The notes beneath the pieces are model-generated. The model saw nothing but the letters and a program-made list of their open reading frames with translations. It made no database searches and had not been told where the DNA came from. Made by a program: the position numbers and the translations under genes. Below, one piece after another: positions 7,058-14,537 of a stretch of 23,642 nucleotides of DNA (the first letter of the stretch is position 1; each line of letters starts with the position of its first letter). The stretch lies in contig NC_008700.1 of the NCBI RefSeq assembly GCF_000015245.1, positions 4,282,501 to 4,306,142 on the forward strand, written 5' to 3'. This DNA comes from Shewanella amazonensis SB2B (GTDB taxonomy: Bacteria; Pseudomonadota; Gammaproteobacteria; Enterobacterales; Shewanellaceae).

Positions 7058-7822
7058 CTACTGAACATCCGCCAGATACACCTTCACCCCATGGGCCTCT
7101 ATGATGGTCACTGCCTCTTTGGGCAATCTGTTATCTGTGACCACTGCGCTGACCTGACTCCAGGGCAGCTCGAGATTGGGAATGCGTCGGCCTATCTTGT
7201 CGGACTCCAGCATGACAATTACCTCCCGCGATACTTCGGCCATCACACGTGACAGGCCAACGAGTTCGTTGAAGGTGGTGGTGCCGCGGCTGAGGTCTAT
7301 GCCATCGGCACCGATAAAGAGTTGATCGAAATCGTAAGAGCGCAGCACCTGCTCGGCCACCAGCCCCTGAAAGCTCTCTGAATGCGGATCCCAGGTGCCA
7401 CCGGTCATCAAAAGTGTGGGCTCCTGCTCCAGTTCGTGAATGGCATTGGCGAGCTGCAGCGAATTGGTCATCACCACCAAGCCGCGACGATGGGCAAGCT
7501 CGGGGATAAGCCCCAGGGTCGTGCTGCCATAGTCGATGATGATGCGGTTATGGTCGCGGATGAGTTTGGCTGCCTCTTTGGCTATGGCAAGCTTCACCGG
7601 GGAGATGGCCACTGCCTGGGCATTCAGCTCCTGGGGCAAGGGCACAGCGCCACCATAACGGCGAAACAGCAGTCCCGCTTTCTCAAGCTCGGCCAGGTCT
7701 TTGCGAATAGTCACCTCAGAGGTGGCAAACTCGCTCGCCAATTGGTCCACATTCACCTCACCCTGAGCATTCAGAAGTTCGATAATGCTGCGGCGGCGCT
7801 GCTGAGTATTGCGTTTGGTCAT
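7058..7822 (-). CDS. DeoR/GlpR-family transcriptional regulator next to glmS
   Basis: This 254-residue protein has the typical DeoR layout. An N-terminal winged helix-turn-helix (residues 8-60) contains the family signature TSEVTIRKDLAELEKAGLL and RRYGGAV. The DeoRC sugar-phosphate sensor domain (about 75-235) shows IIDYGSTT, LLMTGGTWD, FIGADGID and ESDKIGRR. Such proteins repress sugar genes and are released by a phosphorylated sugar. Its position 32 bp upstream of glmS makes glucosamine-6-phosphate or a related amino-sugar phosphate a reasonable effector; this is inference. A perfect palindrome and further CTTTC/GAAAG elements just upstream of its start suggest autoregulation together with glmS. 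The ATG at 7822 has only a weak ribosome site but fits the family N-terminus. Confidence 0.9.
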   Translation of the reverse strand: MTKRNTQQRRRSIIELLNAQGEVNVDQLASEFATSEVTIRKDLAELEKAGLLFRRYGGAVPLPQELNAQAVAISPVKLAIAKEAAKLIRDHNRIIIDYGSTTLGLIPELAHRRGLVVMTNSLQLANAIHELEQEPTLLMTGGTWDPHSESFQGLVAEQVLRSYDFDQLFIGADGIDLSRGTTTFNELVGLSRVMAEVSREVIVMLESDKIGRRIPNLELPWSQVSAVVTDNRLPKEAVTIIEAHGVKVYLADVQ

Positions 7823-7840
7823 CCGTTACTTTCAACTTAA

Positions 7841-7855
7841 CTTTCGAATCGAAAG
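7841..7855. promoter_or_regulatory. Palindromic operator, probably for the DeoR-family regulator
   Basis: CTTTCGA-A-TCGAAAG is a perfect inverted repeat with 7-bp arms, lying about 19 bp ahead of the regulator's ATG and just downstream of the -10 box. Further elements flank it: CTTTC at 7829-7833 and GAAAC at 7873-7877. TTTCG-type repeats are common in operators of DeoR-family repressors. Confidence 0.65.
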
Positions 7856-7859
7856 ATAG

Positions 7860-7888
7860 ATTATATTAAAACGAAACAAAATAACCAA
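7860..7888 (-). promoter_or_regulatory. Promoter of the deoR-like gene and glmS
   Basis: On the minus strand TTGGTT (7883-7888) and a perfect TATAAT (7860-7865) are separated by 17 bp. The palindromic operator covers the predicted transcript start. Confidence 0.65.
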
Positions 7889-7911
7889 GAGCGAAATTTA
7901 GAGCAGGAAAA

Positions 7912-7937
7912 CAAAAGGCAGCCTGGTGGCTGCCTTT
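7912..7937 (-). terminator. Rho-independent terminator of the TonB receptor gene
   Basis: A 10-bp perfect stem (AAAGGCAGCC with GGCTGCCTTT) has a 4-nt loop. It is followed on the minus strand by TGTTTTCC, with the T-run beginning inside the stem. It starts 28 bp past the stop at 7966. Confidence 0.8.
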
Positions 7938-7965
7938 GATGTTTGGGTTGGATGCCCGGGAAAAA

Positions 7966-10059
7966 TTAGAACTTGGCGTTCAATGCCAGGCTGAAGTGGC
8001 GTCCCTGTCCCAGGGTGACCATCTGGTAGTTACCGCCGTCCAGATACTCGGTATCGAACAGGTTGCGTACGTTGGCACGAATGCCGATTTCACTGCCGCC
8101 AATATCGAAGGTATAAGCCGCGCCCATATCAAAACGCACATAACCATCTTTGCTGATGCTATTTGGGGTATCGGCAAAACGTTCACCCACATAAACAGCG
8201 CCTAGGTTAACTGCAAAGTTATCCGTTACTTCGTAGCGGCTCCAGATATTAGCTGACCACTCGGGGGCATCGATTGGCGTCTTACCATTCAGGCTGTCGG
8301 CGGTTTTGTACTCAGCATCCAAATACATCATGGATGCGGTCAAAAACAGGCTGTCGCTGACCTGTCCCTGGGCACCCAGCTCCATCCCTTTATGATGCTG
8401 AATACCATCCTGACGGGTGACCTTGGTAATATCGCCCACTGGCACGTCCAGGGTATGCACCACAATGCGGTTATCGATTTCGATATCAAACAGGGCACCG
8501 GTCAGCAGCAGGCCGCCATTCATCAGCTCCCATTTGGCACCCAGTTCATATTGGGTACCAAATTCAGGATCCAGCTCCATGTCATTACTCAGGTCGTTTT
8601 CATCATTGATCTTCCCCTGAGGGACAAAACTCCTGGAGTAGTTGGCGTACAGGCTCAAGTCCTGCTGCGGCTGCCAGATCAGGCCAAATTTGGGTGATAC
8701 GGCATTATCGTTGCCGGAGTCTTCCTTTTGCTCATCGAAACGTACACCGGCCAATACCTTCCACCGGTCGTTGATACTGATAAGGTCTTGCAGATAGACA
8801 CCGTAGAACTCATAACCACTGGTGGACCAACTGGTGTCATCCTTGTAGGAAATGTCGGGACGGGGCAGCGCAACACCGGGCATGACATTTTGCCGCGCAC
8901 CGGAGGTTCTTAATTGGGCATAGCCATAATCGAGCTTGTTTGCGCCAATCAGTAGCTTGTGCTCCATCCCCGCCAGCTCAAACTCACCATTTAAGTCCAC
9001 ATAAGCCGTCTTGTGGCTCCAGTCGTCGAACCGGTCGAAGGGGCTTATCTGGTAGCCAGTACTCATGGCGTCGGTATTGTAACGCGGGGCCGAATCAAAG
9101 CGCTGCCGATTGAACTGCTGGTCGTTGTAACCAACCTTCAGCTTCCAGTTGTCACTTAACTGCCAGGCCAGATCAGCACCCAGATTAGTAATGCTGTTGT
9201 CGGTAAAAGCCCAGGGCATATCCCAGATTTGCTCTCGGCTGCCGATAAGATGCCCATCTTTGTCGAGCCAGCCCCCTACATCGATACCGGCTTTATCTTC
9301 AGTCCTGTCATAACGTACCGACAACAGCACGTTGTCTGAAATATCATAGTCCAGGGCGATAAAGCCCAACCAGCGGTCTCGCTCCTGCTGCTCTGCCGAC
9401 TCACCAGCCAGAGGTGAATAGCTGCGCCAGTACTCTGTGTCTTGTTTAACGGCCACTGCCCGGTAACGCAGGGAATCCGTCAGCGCACCACCGGCATCCA
9501 GCTGGAAACGGGTCGAGCCTTCTTCATCGGTATCAAAGCCCAGTTCGAACAGGCGATCAAAAGTCGGCTTCTTGGTGACCATGTTGACCAGACCACCGGG
9601 ACCAGACTGACCATAGAGCATCGAAGAAGGCCCCTTGAGCACTTCCACCTGACTTAAGATTTCTATTGGCAGCACATAGTGGGCAAACAACTGATGACCG
9701 TTGGCCAGATAACCAGAGCCTGAGTCCAGCTCAAACCCTCGCAGTGAAAACACCTGACGGTTCCAGCGCTGGGTTCCCGCTGTGATGGAAGAATCGTTCA
9801 CCAACACTTCAGCCAGGTTGGTGGCGAGCTGTTCATCGGTCACGAAATCCGGGATGACGTTCACCGACTGTGGCGTCTCCAGCAACGACATATCGCCACG
9901 CATGGCACCATTGGCAGCACCGACCTTGTATTCGTTAAAGCTTCGGCCTCTAACCTCAATTCGCTCCATGTCGCCATGGGATGCGTCATCGGCCAGTGCC
10001 AGCGGGGATTGCAGCGCGGCCACGACGGCCAGGCTCAGGGTGGAGAATTTGAGTGACAT
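7966..10059 (-). CDS. TonB-dependent siderophore receptor
   Basis: This is an outer-membrane receptor for energised uptake of ferric siderophores. The 697-residue precursor has a signal peptide (residues 1-23, cleavage after ALA), a TonB-box-like MERIEVRG (31-38), and a plug domain at about 60-165 with ETPQSVNVIP, QVEVLKGPSSMLYGQSGPGG and VNMVTKKP. A 22-strand barrel follows and ends with the canonical terminal Phe (LALNAKF). The plug wording fits the ferrichrome/ferrioxamine/pseudobactin receptor class, but the ligand cannot be read from sequence and no siderophore biosynthesis or ABC transporter genes adjoin it. GAGG lies 5 nt before the ATG. A Fur box and a TATAGT -10 box lie upstream, so iron repression is expected. 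It sits between glmU and the regulator-glmS unit, with its own terminator. Confidence 0.93.
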   Translation of the reverse strand: MSLKFSTLSLAVVAALQSPLALADDASHGDMERIEVRGRSFNEYKVGAANGAMRGDMSLLETPQSVNVIPDFVTDEQLATNLAEVLVNDSSITAGTQRWNRQVFSLRGFELDSGSGYLANGHQLFAHYVLPIEILSQVEVLKGPSSMLYGQSGPGGLVNMVTKKPTFDRLFELGFDTDEEGSTRFQLDAGGALTDSLRYRAVAVKQDTEYWRSYSPLAGESAEQQERDRWLGFIALDYDISDNVLLSVRYDRTEDKAGIDVGGWLDKDGHLIGSREQIWDMPWAFTDNSITNLGADLAWQLSDNWKLKVGYNDQQFNRQRFDSAPRYNTDAMSTGYQISPFDRFDDWSHKTAYVDLNGEFELAGMEHKLLIGANKLDYGYAQLRTSGARQNVMPGVALPRPDISYKDDTSWSTSGYEFYGVYLQDLISINDRWKVLAGVRFDEQKEDSGNDNAVSPKFGLIWQPQQDLSLYANYSRSFVPQGKINDENDLSNDMELDPEFGTQYELGAKWELMNGGLLLTGALFDIEIDNRIVVHTLDVPVGDITKVTRQDGIQHHKGMELGAQGQVSDSLFLTASMMYLDAEYKTADSLNGKTPIDAPEWSANIWSRYEVTDNFAVNLGAVYVGERFADTPNSISKDGYVRFDMGAAYTFDIGGSEIGIRANVRNLFDTEYLDGGNYQMVTLGQGRHFSLALNAKF

Positions 10060-10106
10060 GCCTACCTCTTTACCAACTCTGTTAAAAGTATGACGAAAAC
10101 GGCAGC

Positions 10107-10112
10107 ACTATA
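10107..10112 (-). promoter_or_regulatory. Putative -10 box of the TonB receptor gene
   Basis: TATAGT on the minus strand (5 of 6) lies 47 bp ahead of the ATG. The -35 region is poor. The Fur box begins 2 bp upstream of it. Confidence 0.5.
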
Positions 10113-10114
10113 AT

Positions 10115-10129
10115 TGATAATGATTAGCA
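10115..10129 (-). promoter_or_regulatory. Fur box of the TonB receptor gene
   Basis: TGATAATGATTAGCA (plus-strand reading) matches the 7-1-7 Fur consensus at 13 of 14 positions. It lies between the -10 box and the expected -35 region. Confidence 0.78.
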
Positions 10130-10196
10130 TTTGCTTTTCTTTACGGTAATTTACAATTGCTGGTGATGGCACTCACAAAAGCATTGGTGTGAAAAC

Positions 10197-10224
10197 AAAA
10201 AAGCGGCGCAAATGCGCCGCTTTT
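10197..10224 (-). terminator. Rho-independent terminator of glmU
   Basis: GCGGCGCA (10203-10210) and TGCGCCGC (10213-10220) form a perfect 8-bp stem extended by A and T runs. It lies 15 bp past the glmU stop and could work in both directions. Confidence 0.88.
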
Positions 10225-10238
10225 CAATAAGAAGTCGA

Positions 10239-11603
10239 TTACTTGGGCTTTTTCACCGGACGTTGCCAACCCTGAATATGGCGCTGCTTCACCCGGGTGA
10301 TCACCAGCTCGTTTTCACCCACTTCGTGGGTCACGGTAGAGCCGGCGCCCAGGGTCGCACCTTTACGGATTACCACTGGCGCCACCAGTTGGGTATCGCT
10401 GCCAACAAAGACATTGTCTTCAATTACGGTGAGGTGTTTGTTGGCGCCATCGTAGTTACAGGTGATGGTACCGGCACCTATGTTCACGCCTTTGCCTATT
10501 TCGGCATCGCCGAGGTATGCCAGATGCCCGGCCTTGGAGCCTTCACCGAGCACGGCTTTCTTCATTTCGACAAAGTTGCCAATGTGGGCATCTTTGTGCA
10601 GCTCGGCGCCGGGGCGCAGACGGGCGAAGGGGCCGGCACTGGCGCTATCGCCCAGTTTGGCACCTTCAATAATGCTGTAAGGTTTAATGTCGGCGTTGTC
10701 GGCAATGTCGCAGTCAATCAGGATCGCACCGGCACCGATGGTAACGTTATTACCAAGCTTGACCGTACCTTCAAAAATCACGTTCACATCAATCATCACG
10801 TCCATGCCCACAGTCACGTCACCGCGAATATCGATACGGGCAGGGTCGCGCAGGTTGGCGCCTGCAAGCATCAGCTCTTCGGCACGGCGCGCCTGATAAG
10901 CTCGCTCCAGTGCCGCCAGCTGCACCCGGTTGTTGGCGCCTTCGGTCTCGATGGGATTGGCGGGATGGGCGGTATCAATGGCCACACCATCGGCGTGGGC
11001 CATGGCAATCACGTCGGTGAGGTAAAACTCGCCCTGGGCGTTGTTGTTCTCGAGGCGACCAAGCCAGGCTTTGAGGCGCTTGCCCGGCAGCGCCATGATG
11101 CCGCTGTTGATTTCATTAATCTTGAGCTGCTCCGGACTGGCATCCTTCTGCTCGACGATGCCAACAACTTTTCCGCCCTCACGCACCATGCGGCCATAGC
11201 CGGTGGGGTTATCCAGATGCACCGTCAGCACGGCGACGCCATCGGGTTGGCGGGCAGCCAGCAGGGCTTCCAAGGTTTCCTTGCGGGTCAGTGGCACATC
11301 GCCGTAGAGCACCAGCACTGTATCCTCGTCGTTGATGTGATCAATCGCCTGTGCTACCGCGTGGCCGGTACCCAGCTGCTCGGCCTGCAGCACAAAATTC
11401 AGCGGCTGCTCGCCCAGCTTGGCTTTAAGCAGTTCGCCGCCATAGCCATACACCAGATTGATGTTATCGGCATTGAGCTCGCGTGCCGTGTCTATCACGT
11501 GCTGAACCATGGGTTTGTGGGCGACGCTGTGCAGCACCTTGGGCAGGTCTGAGCGCATGCGGGTGCCTTTTCCGGCGGCGAGAATGACAACATTGAGTGA
11601 CAT
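10239..11603 (-). CDS. glmU: GlmU, bifunctional UDP-GlcNAc pyrophosphorylase / GlcN-1-P acetyltransferase
   Basis: GlmU performs the last two steps to UDP-GlcNAc: acetylation of glucosamine-1-phosphate and uridylyl transfer. The 454 residues compare with 456 in E. coli. The N-terminal nucleotidyltransferase domain has LAAGKGTRM (8-16) and K22 in LPKVLH. The C-terminal left-handed beta-helix (from about 250) shows hexapeptide repeats and the acetyltransferase blocks GSKAGHLAYLGD and GVNIGAGTITCNYDG. The ATG at 11603 is chosen over the upstream in-frame start at 11633 because the family begins at this point, and AAGGGA lies 6 nt before it. It follows the atp operon after a strong terminator, so it needs its own promoter; a possible TACACT -10 box lies at 11633-11638. 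Confidence 0.97.
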   Translation of the reverse strand: MSLNVVILAAGKGTRMRSDLPKVLHSVAHKPMVQHVIDTARELNADNINLVYGYGGELLKAKLGEQPLNFVLQAEQLGTGHAVAQAIDHINDEDTVLVLYGDVPLTRKETLEALLAARQPDGVAVLTVHLDNPTGYGRMVREGGKVVGIVEQKDASPEQLKINEINSGIMALPGKRLKAWLGRLENNNAQGEFYLTDVIAMAHADGVAIDTAHPANPIETEGANNRVQLAALERAYQARRAEELMLAGANLRDPARIDIRGDVTVGMDVMIDVNVIFEGTVKLGNNVTIGAGAILIDCDIADNADIKPYSIIEGAKLGDSASAGPFARLRPGAELHKDAHIGNFVEMKKAVLGEGSKAGHLAYLGDAEIGKGVNIGAGTITCNYDGANKHLTVIEDNVFVGSDTQLVAPVVIRKGATLGAGSTVTHEVGENELVITRVKQRHIQGWQRPVKKPK

Positions 11604-11632
11604 AGGAGGTCCCTTATCTTTTATCTGGCGCA

Positions 11633-11638
11633 AGTGTA
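11633..11638 (-). promoter_or_regulatory. Possible glmU -10 box
   Basis: TACACT on the minus strand (4 of 6) lies 29 bp ahead of the glmU ATG, with no good -35 partner. It is proposed mainly because the atp terminator isolates glmU. Confidence 0.3.
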
Positions 11639-11697
11639 CCCGATGGCCGCCTAAAATTCACCGCTGTGCAGAAGAGGACAGGTTATTTTTGCCCAAT

Positions 11698-11725
11698 AAA
11701 AAAGGCGCCCTAGGGCGCCTTTTTT
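11698..11725 (-). terminator. Rho-independent terminator of the atp operon
   Basis: A 13-bp perfect inverted repeat (AAAAAAGGCGCCC / GGGCGCCTTTTTT) encloses only TA and starts 14 bp after the atpC stop. The T-runs on both strands make it potentially bidirectional. Confidence 0.92.
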
Positions 11726-11739
11726 GGGACACATTCACC

Positions 11740-12165
11740 TTATCTGGCAATGTTTTTCTTGATGGTTTCAACCACACGCAGCTGAGCTACAGCCTTGGCC
11801 AGCTCAATAGCTGCCGCAGCATAGTTGAAATCGGCACCGGCTTCGGCCATATGGGCCTCGGCGCGACGTTTGGCTTCCAGAGCCGCCTGCTCATCAATGT
11901 CTTTGGCACGCAAAGCCACATCAGCCAGCACAGACACAGAATTGGCTTGTACTTCCAGCAAACCGCCGGACAGGTAGAAGACCTCTTCTTTACCGTGCTG
12001 CTTAACGATGCGCACCATGCCAGGTTTGATAAAAGTCAGCAGAGGGGCGTGACCAGGCATGATGCCCAGCTCACCCTCGCCACCGGTCACTTGCAGATGT
12101 TCTACCAGACCGGAAAAAATGCGAGTTTCTGCACTTACGATATCAAGATGTACTGTCATGGCCAT
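11740..12165 (-). CDS. atpC: AtpC, F1 ATP synthase epsilon subunit
   Basis: Epsilon is part of the central stalk and can inhibit the F1 motor. From the ATG at 12165 the product has 141 residues beginning MAMTVHLDIVSAE, with the N-terminal beta-sandwich (IFSGLVEHLQVTGGEGELGI, MPGHAPLLT) and a C-terminal helical hairpin (ALEAKRRAEAHMAEAG onward). The start was chosen from family alignment and a GGAG 6 nt upstream; the frame is open to 12177. It is the last gene of the operon, 35 bp after atpD and just ahead of the terminator. Confidence 0.96.
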   Translation of the reverse strand: MAMTVHLDIVSAETRIFSGLVEHLQVTGGEGELGIMPGHAPLLTFIKPGMVRIVKQHGKEEVFYLSGGLLEVQANSVSVLADVALRAKDIDEQAALEAKRRAEAHMAEAGADFNYAAAAIELAKAVAQLRVVETIKKNIAR

Positions 12166-12200
12166 AGCGTTCTCCATTTAAGACTCAGGCAGGGCCCGAA

Positions 12201-13589
12201 TTACTTCTTGTTGGCTTTCTCAACGGCTTCGTCGACAGAGCCAACCATGTAGAACGCTTGCTCTGGAACGTGGTCGAACTCACCTTCCAGAATGCCCTTG
12301 AAGCCACGGATAGTGTCTTTCAGAGGCACGTACTTACCAGGAGAACCGGTAAATACTTCCGCTACGTGGAAAGGCTGAGACAGGAAACGCTCAATCTTAC
12401 GGGCGCGGGATACTGTCATCTTGTCGTCGTCTGACAGTTCGTCCATACCCAGGATGGCGATGATGTCTTTCAGCTCTTTGTAGCGCTGCAGAACGTTTTG
12501 AACGCCGTTAGCCACGTCATAGTGCTCCTGGCCAACTACCAGTGGATCCAACTGACGAGAGGTGGAATCCAGTGGGTCAACCGCTGGGTAGATACCCAGA
12601 GAAGCGATTTGACGAGACAGTACCACGGTCGCATCCAAGTGGGCGAAGGTGGTCGCTGGGCTTGGGTCGGTCAAGTCGTCCGCTGGTACGTATACCGCCT
12701 GAACGGAGGTAATAGAACCAGTCTTGGTAGAAGTAATACGCTCCTGCAGAACGCCCATCTCCTCAGCCAGAGTAGGCTGATAACCTACGGCTGATGGCAT
12801 ACGGCCCAGCAGTGCTGATACTTCGGTACCGGCCAGGGTGTAACGGTAGATGTTGTCTACGAACAACAGTACGTCTTTACCCTCGTCACGGAACTTCTCG
12901 GCCATGGTCAGACCGGTCAGGGCCACACGCAGACGGTTTCCTGGTGGCTCGTTCATCTGACCGTACACCATGGCTACCTTGTCCAGTACGCCTGATTCCA
13001 TCATTTCGTAGTAGAAGTCGTTACCTTCACGGGTACGCTCACCTACACCGGCGAATACTGACAGACCAGAGTGGGCCTTGGCGATGTTGTTGATCAGTTC
13101 CATCATGTTAACTGTCTTACCAACGCCCGCACCACCGAACAGACCTACTTTACCACCCTTAGCGAATGGACATACCAGGTCGATTACCTTGATACCGGTT
13201 TCCAGCAGTTCAGTTGTGTTTGACTGCTCTTCATAGGAAGGAGCGGCACGGTGAATAACATAACGATCTTCTTCACCGATAGGACCCGCTTCATCCACAG
13301 GCTCGCCCAGCACGTTCATGATACGACCCAGAGTGGCCTTACCAACAGGAACGGCAATAGCGGAACCAGTGTTTTCAACCTCGATACCACGACGCAGACC
13401 GTCGGAAGAACCCATGGCGATGGTACGAACCACACCGCCACCGAGCTGCTGCTGAACTTCCAGCACCAGGCCGTTACAGGTACCTTCACCTGTGATCTTC
13501 AGAGCGTCATATACCTGAGGTACGGCATGCTGTGGAAACTCTACGTCCACAACCGCGCCAATTACTTGGACAACAGTACCTGTGCTCAT
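12201..13589 (-). CDS. atpD: AtpD, F1 ATP synthase beta subunit
   Basis: Beta is the catalytic subunit of F1. The 462 residues include the P-loop GGAGVGKT (152-159), the catalytic-site glutamate and arginine in GVGERTREGND (181-191), and the DELSDDDK motif, a variant of DELSEED, that contacts gamma and epsilon. The ATG has GAGG 9 nt upstream. It is followed by atpC and preceded by atpG after 37 bp. Nothing unusual is seen. Confidence 0.98.
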   Translation of the reverse strand: MSTGTVVQVIGAVVDVEFPQHAVPQVYDALKITGEGTCNGLVLEVQQQLGGGVVRTIAMGSSDGLRRGIEVENTGSAIAVPVGKATLGRIMNVLGEPVDEAGPIGEEDRYVIHRAAPSYEEQSNTTELLETGIKVIDLVCPFAKGGKVGLFGGAGVGKTVNMMELINNIAKAHSGLSVFAGVGERTREGNDFYYEMMESGVLDKVAMVYGQMNEPPGNRLRVALTGLTMAEKFRDEGKDVLLFVDNIYRYTLAGTEVSALLGRMPSAVGYQPTLAEEMGVLQERITSTKTGSITSVQAVYVPADDLTDPSPATTFAHLDATVVLSRQIASLGIYPAVDPLDSTSRQLDPLVVGQEHYDVANGVQNVLQRYKELKDIIAILGMDELSDDDKMTVSRARKIERFLSQPFHVAEVFTGSPGKYVPLKDTIRGFKGILEGEFDHVPEQAFYMVGSVDEAVEKANKK

Positions 13590-13626
13590 GATTAATCCTC
13601 TAAAACTTGTATTCGTTACCTAAGCC

Positions 13627-14487
13627 TTAAACCGCTGCTGCACCGGAAACAATTTCCGACAGTTCCTGCGTAATCGCAGCCTGACGGGCCTTGTTGTATA
13701 CCAGTTGCAGGTCATCGATCAGCGTACCGGCGTTGTCAGTCGCAGCCTTCATCGCCACCATACGGGCAGCCTGTTCAGACGCGATGTTTTCCACAACACC
13801 CTGGTACACCTGAGACTCCACATAACGCACCAGCAGAGTATCCAGAAGGTCTTTCGGATCCTGCTCGTAGATGTAGTCCCAGTGATGAGCAATCTCATCA
13901 TCTTCGGATTTAGGCAAAGGCAGCAGCTGCTCGATCACGGGGGTCTGGGTCATGGTGTTCACAAACTTGTTGAATACCACGTACAGACGATCCAGTTTGC
14001 CTTCATTGTAAGCTTGCAGCATAACGCGCACAGTACCAATCAGGTCGGCGAGCTTGGGAGCATCACCGAGGCCTGAAGCGTGGGCCTGTACCTTTCCGCC
14101 AAAAGCTTTGAAGAACTGCACACTGCGGGCACCGATGGGGCAGAACTCTACCTCAACACCCTGGGCTTTCCAGTTCTTCACGTCTGAGACAACCTTTTTG
14201 AACAGGTTGACGTTCAGACCACCACAAAGACCGCGGTCGGATGCTACAACAATGTAGCCGACGCGCTTGGCCTCTCTCACCTCTAAATAGGGGTGTTTGT
14301 ATTCGAGAGAACCCTGGGCAACGTGACCGATCACCTTACGCATGCTTTCCGCATATGGACGGCTGGCAGTCATGCGGTCCTGCGCTCTGCGCATTTTGCT
14401 GGCTGCCACCATTTCCATGGCGGAAGTGATCTTCTGAGTGTTCTTCACACTCGCGATCTTGGTTTTAATCTCTTTTGCGCCGGCCAT
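13627..14487 (-). CDS. atpG: AtpG, F1 ATP synthase gamma subunit
   Basis: Gamma is the rotating shaft of F1. The 286 residues have the N-terminal helix typical of the family (MAGAKEIKTKIASVKNTQKI, then TSAMEMVAASKM), the central GYIVVASDRGLCGGLNVN block, and the C-terminal helix (ARMVAMKAATDNAGTLIDDL then QLVYNKARQAAITQELSEI). The start ATG is preceded by GGAG. It lies between atpA (50 bp) and atpD. Confidence 0.98.
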   Translation of the reverse strand: MAGAKEIKTKIASVKNTQKITSAMEMVAASKMRRAQDRMTASRPYAESMRKVIGHVAQGSLEYKHPYLEVREAKRVGYIVVASDRGLCGGLNVNLFKKVVSDVKNWKAQGVEVEFCPIGARSVQFFKAFGGKVQAHASGLGDAPKLADLIGTVRVMLQAYNEGKLDRLYVVFNKFVNTMTQTPVIEQLLPLPKSEDDEIAHHWDYIYEQDPKDLLDTLLVRYVESQVYQGVVENIASEQAARMVAMKAATDNAGTLIDDLQLVYNKARQAAITQELSEIVSGAAAV

Positions 14488-14537
14488 CTCTACTCTCCAA
14501 TCTGGACCTGAGGTGCCTTATGACACCTCGACGATTT

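Noticed and set aside
10212..11552. Long open frame of 446 codons on the plus strand opposite glmU
   Set aside because: It is the antisense shadow of glmU, with a composition dominated by His, Gly and Val and no domain character.
11604..11609. Strong AGGAGG on the plus strand next to the glmU start
   Set aside because: It lies on the antisense strand, where it precedes no gene. In the glmU mRNA it reads CCTCCT and cannot serve as a ribosome site.
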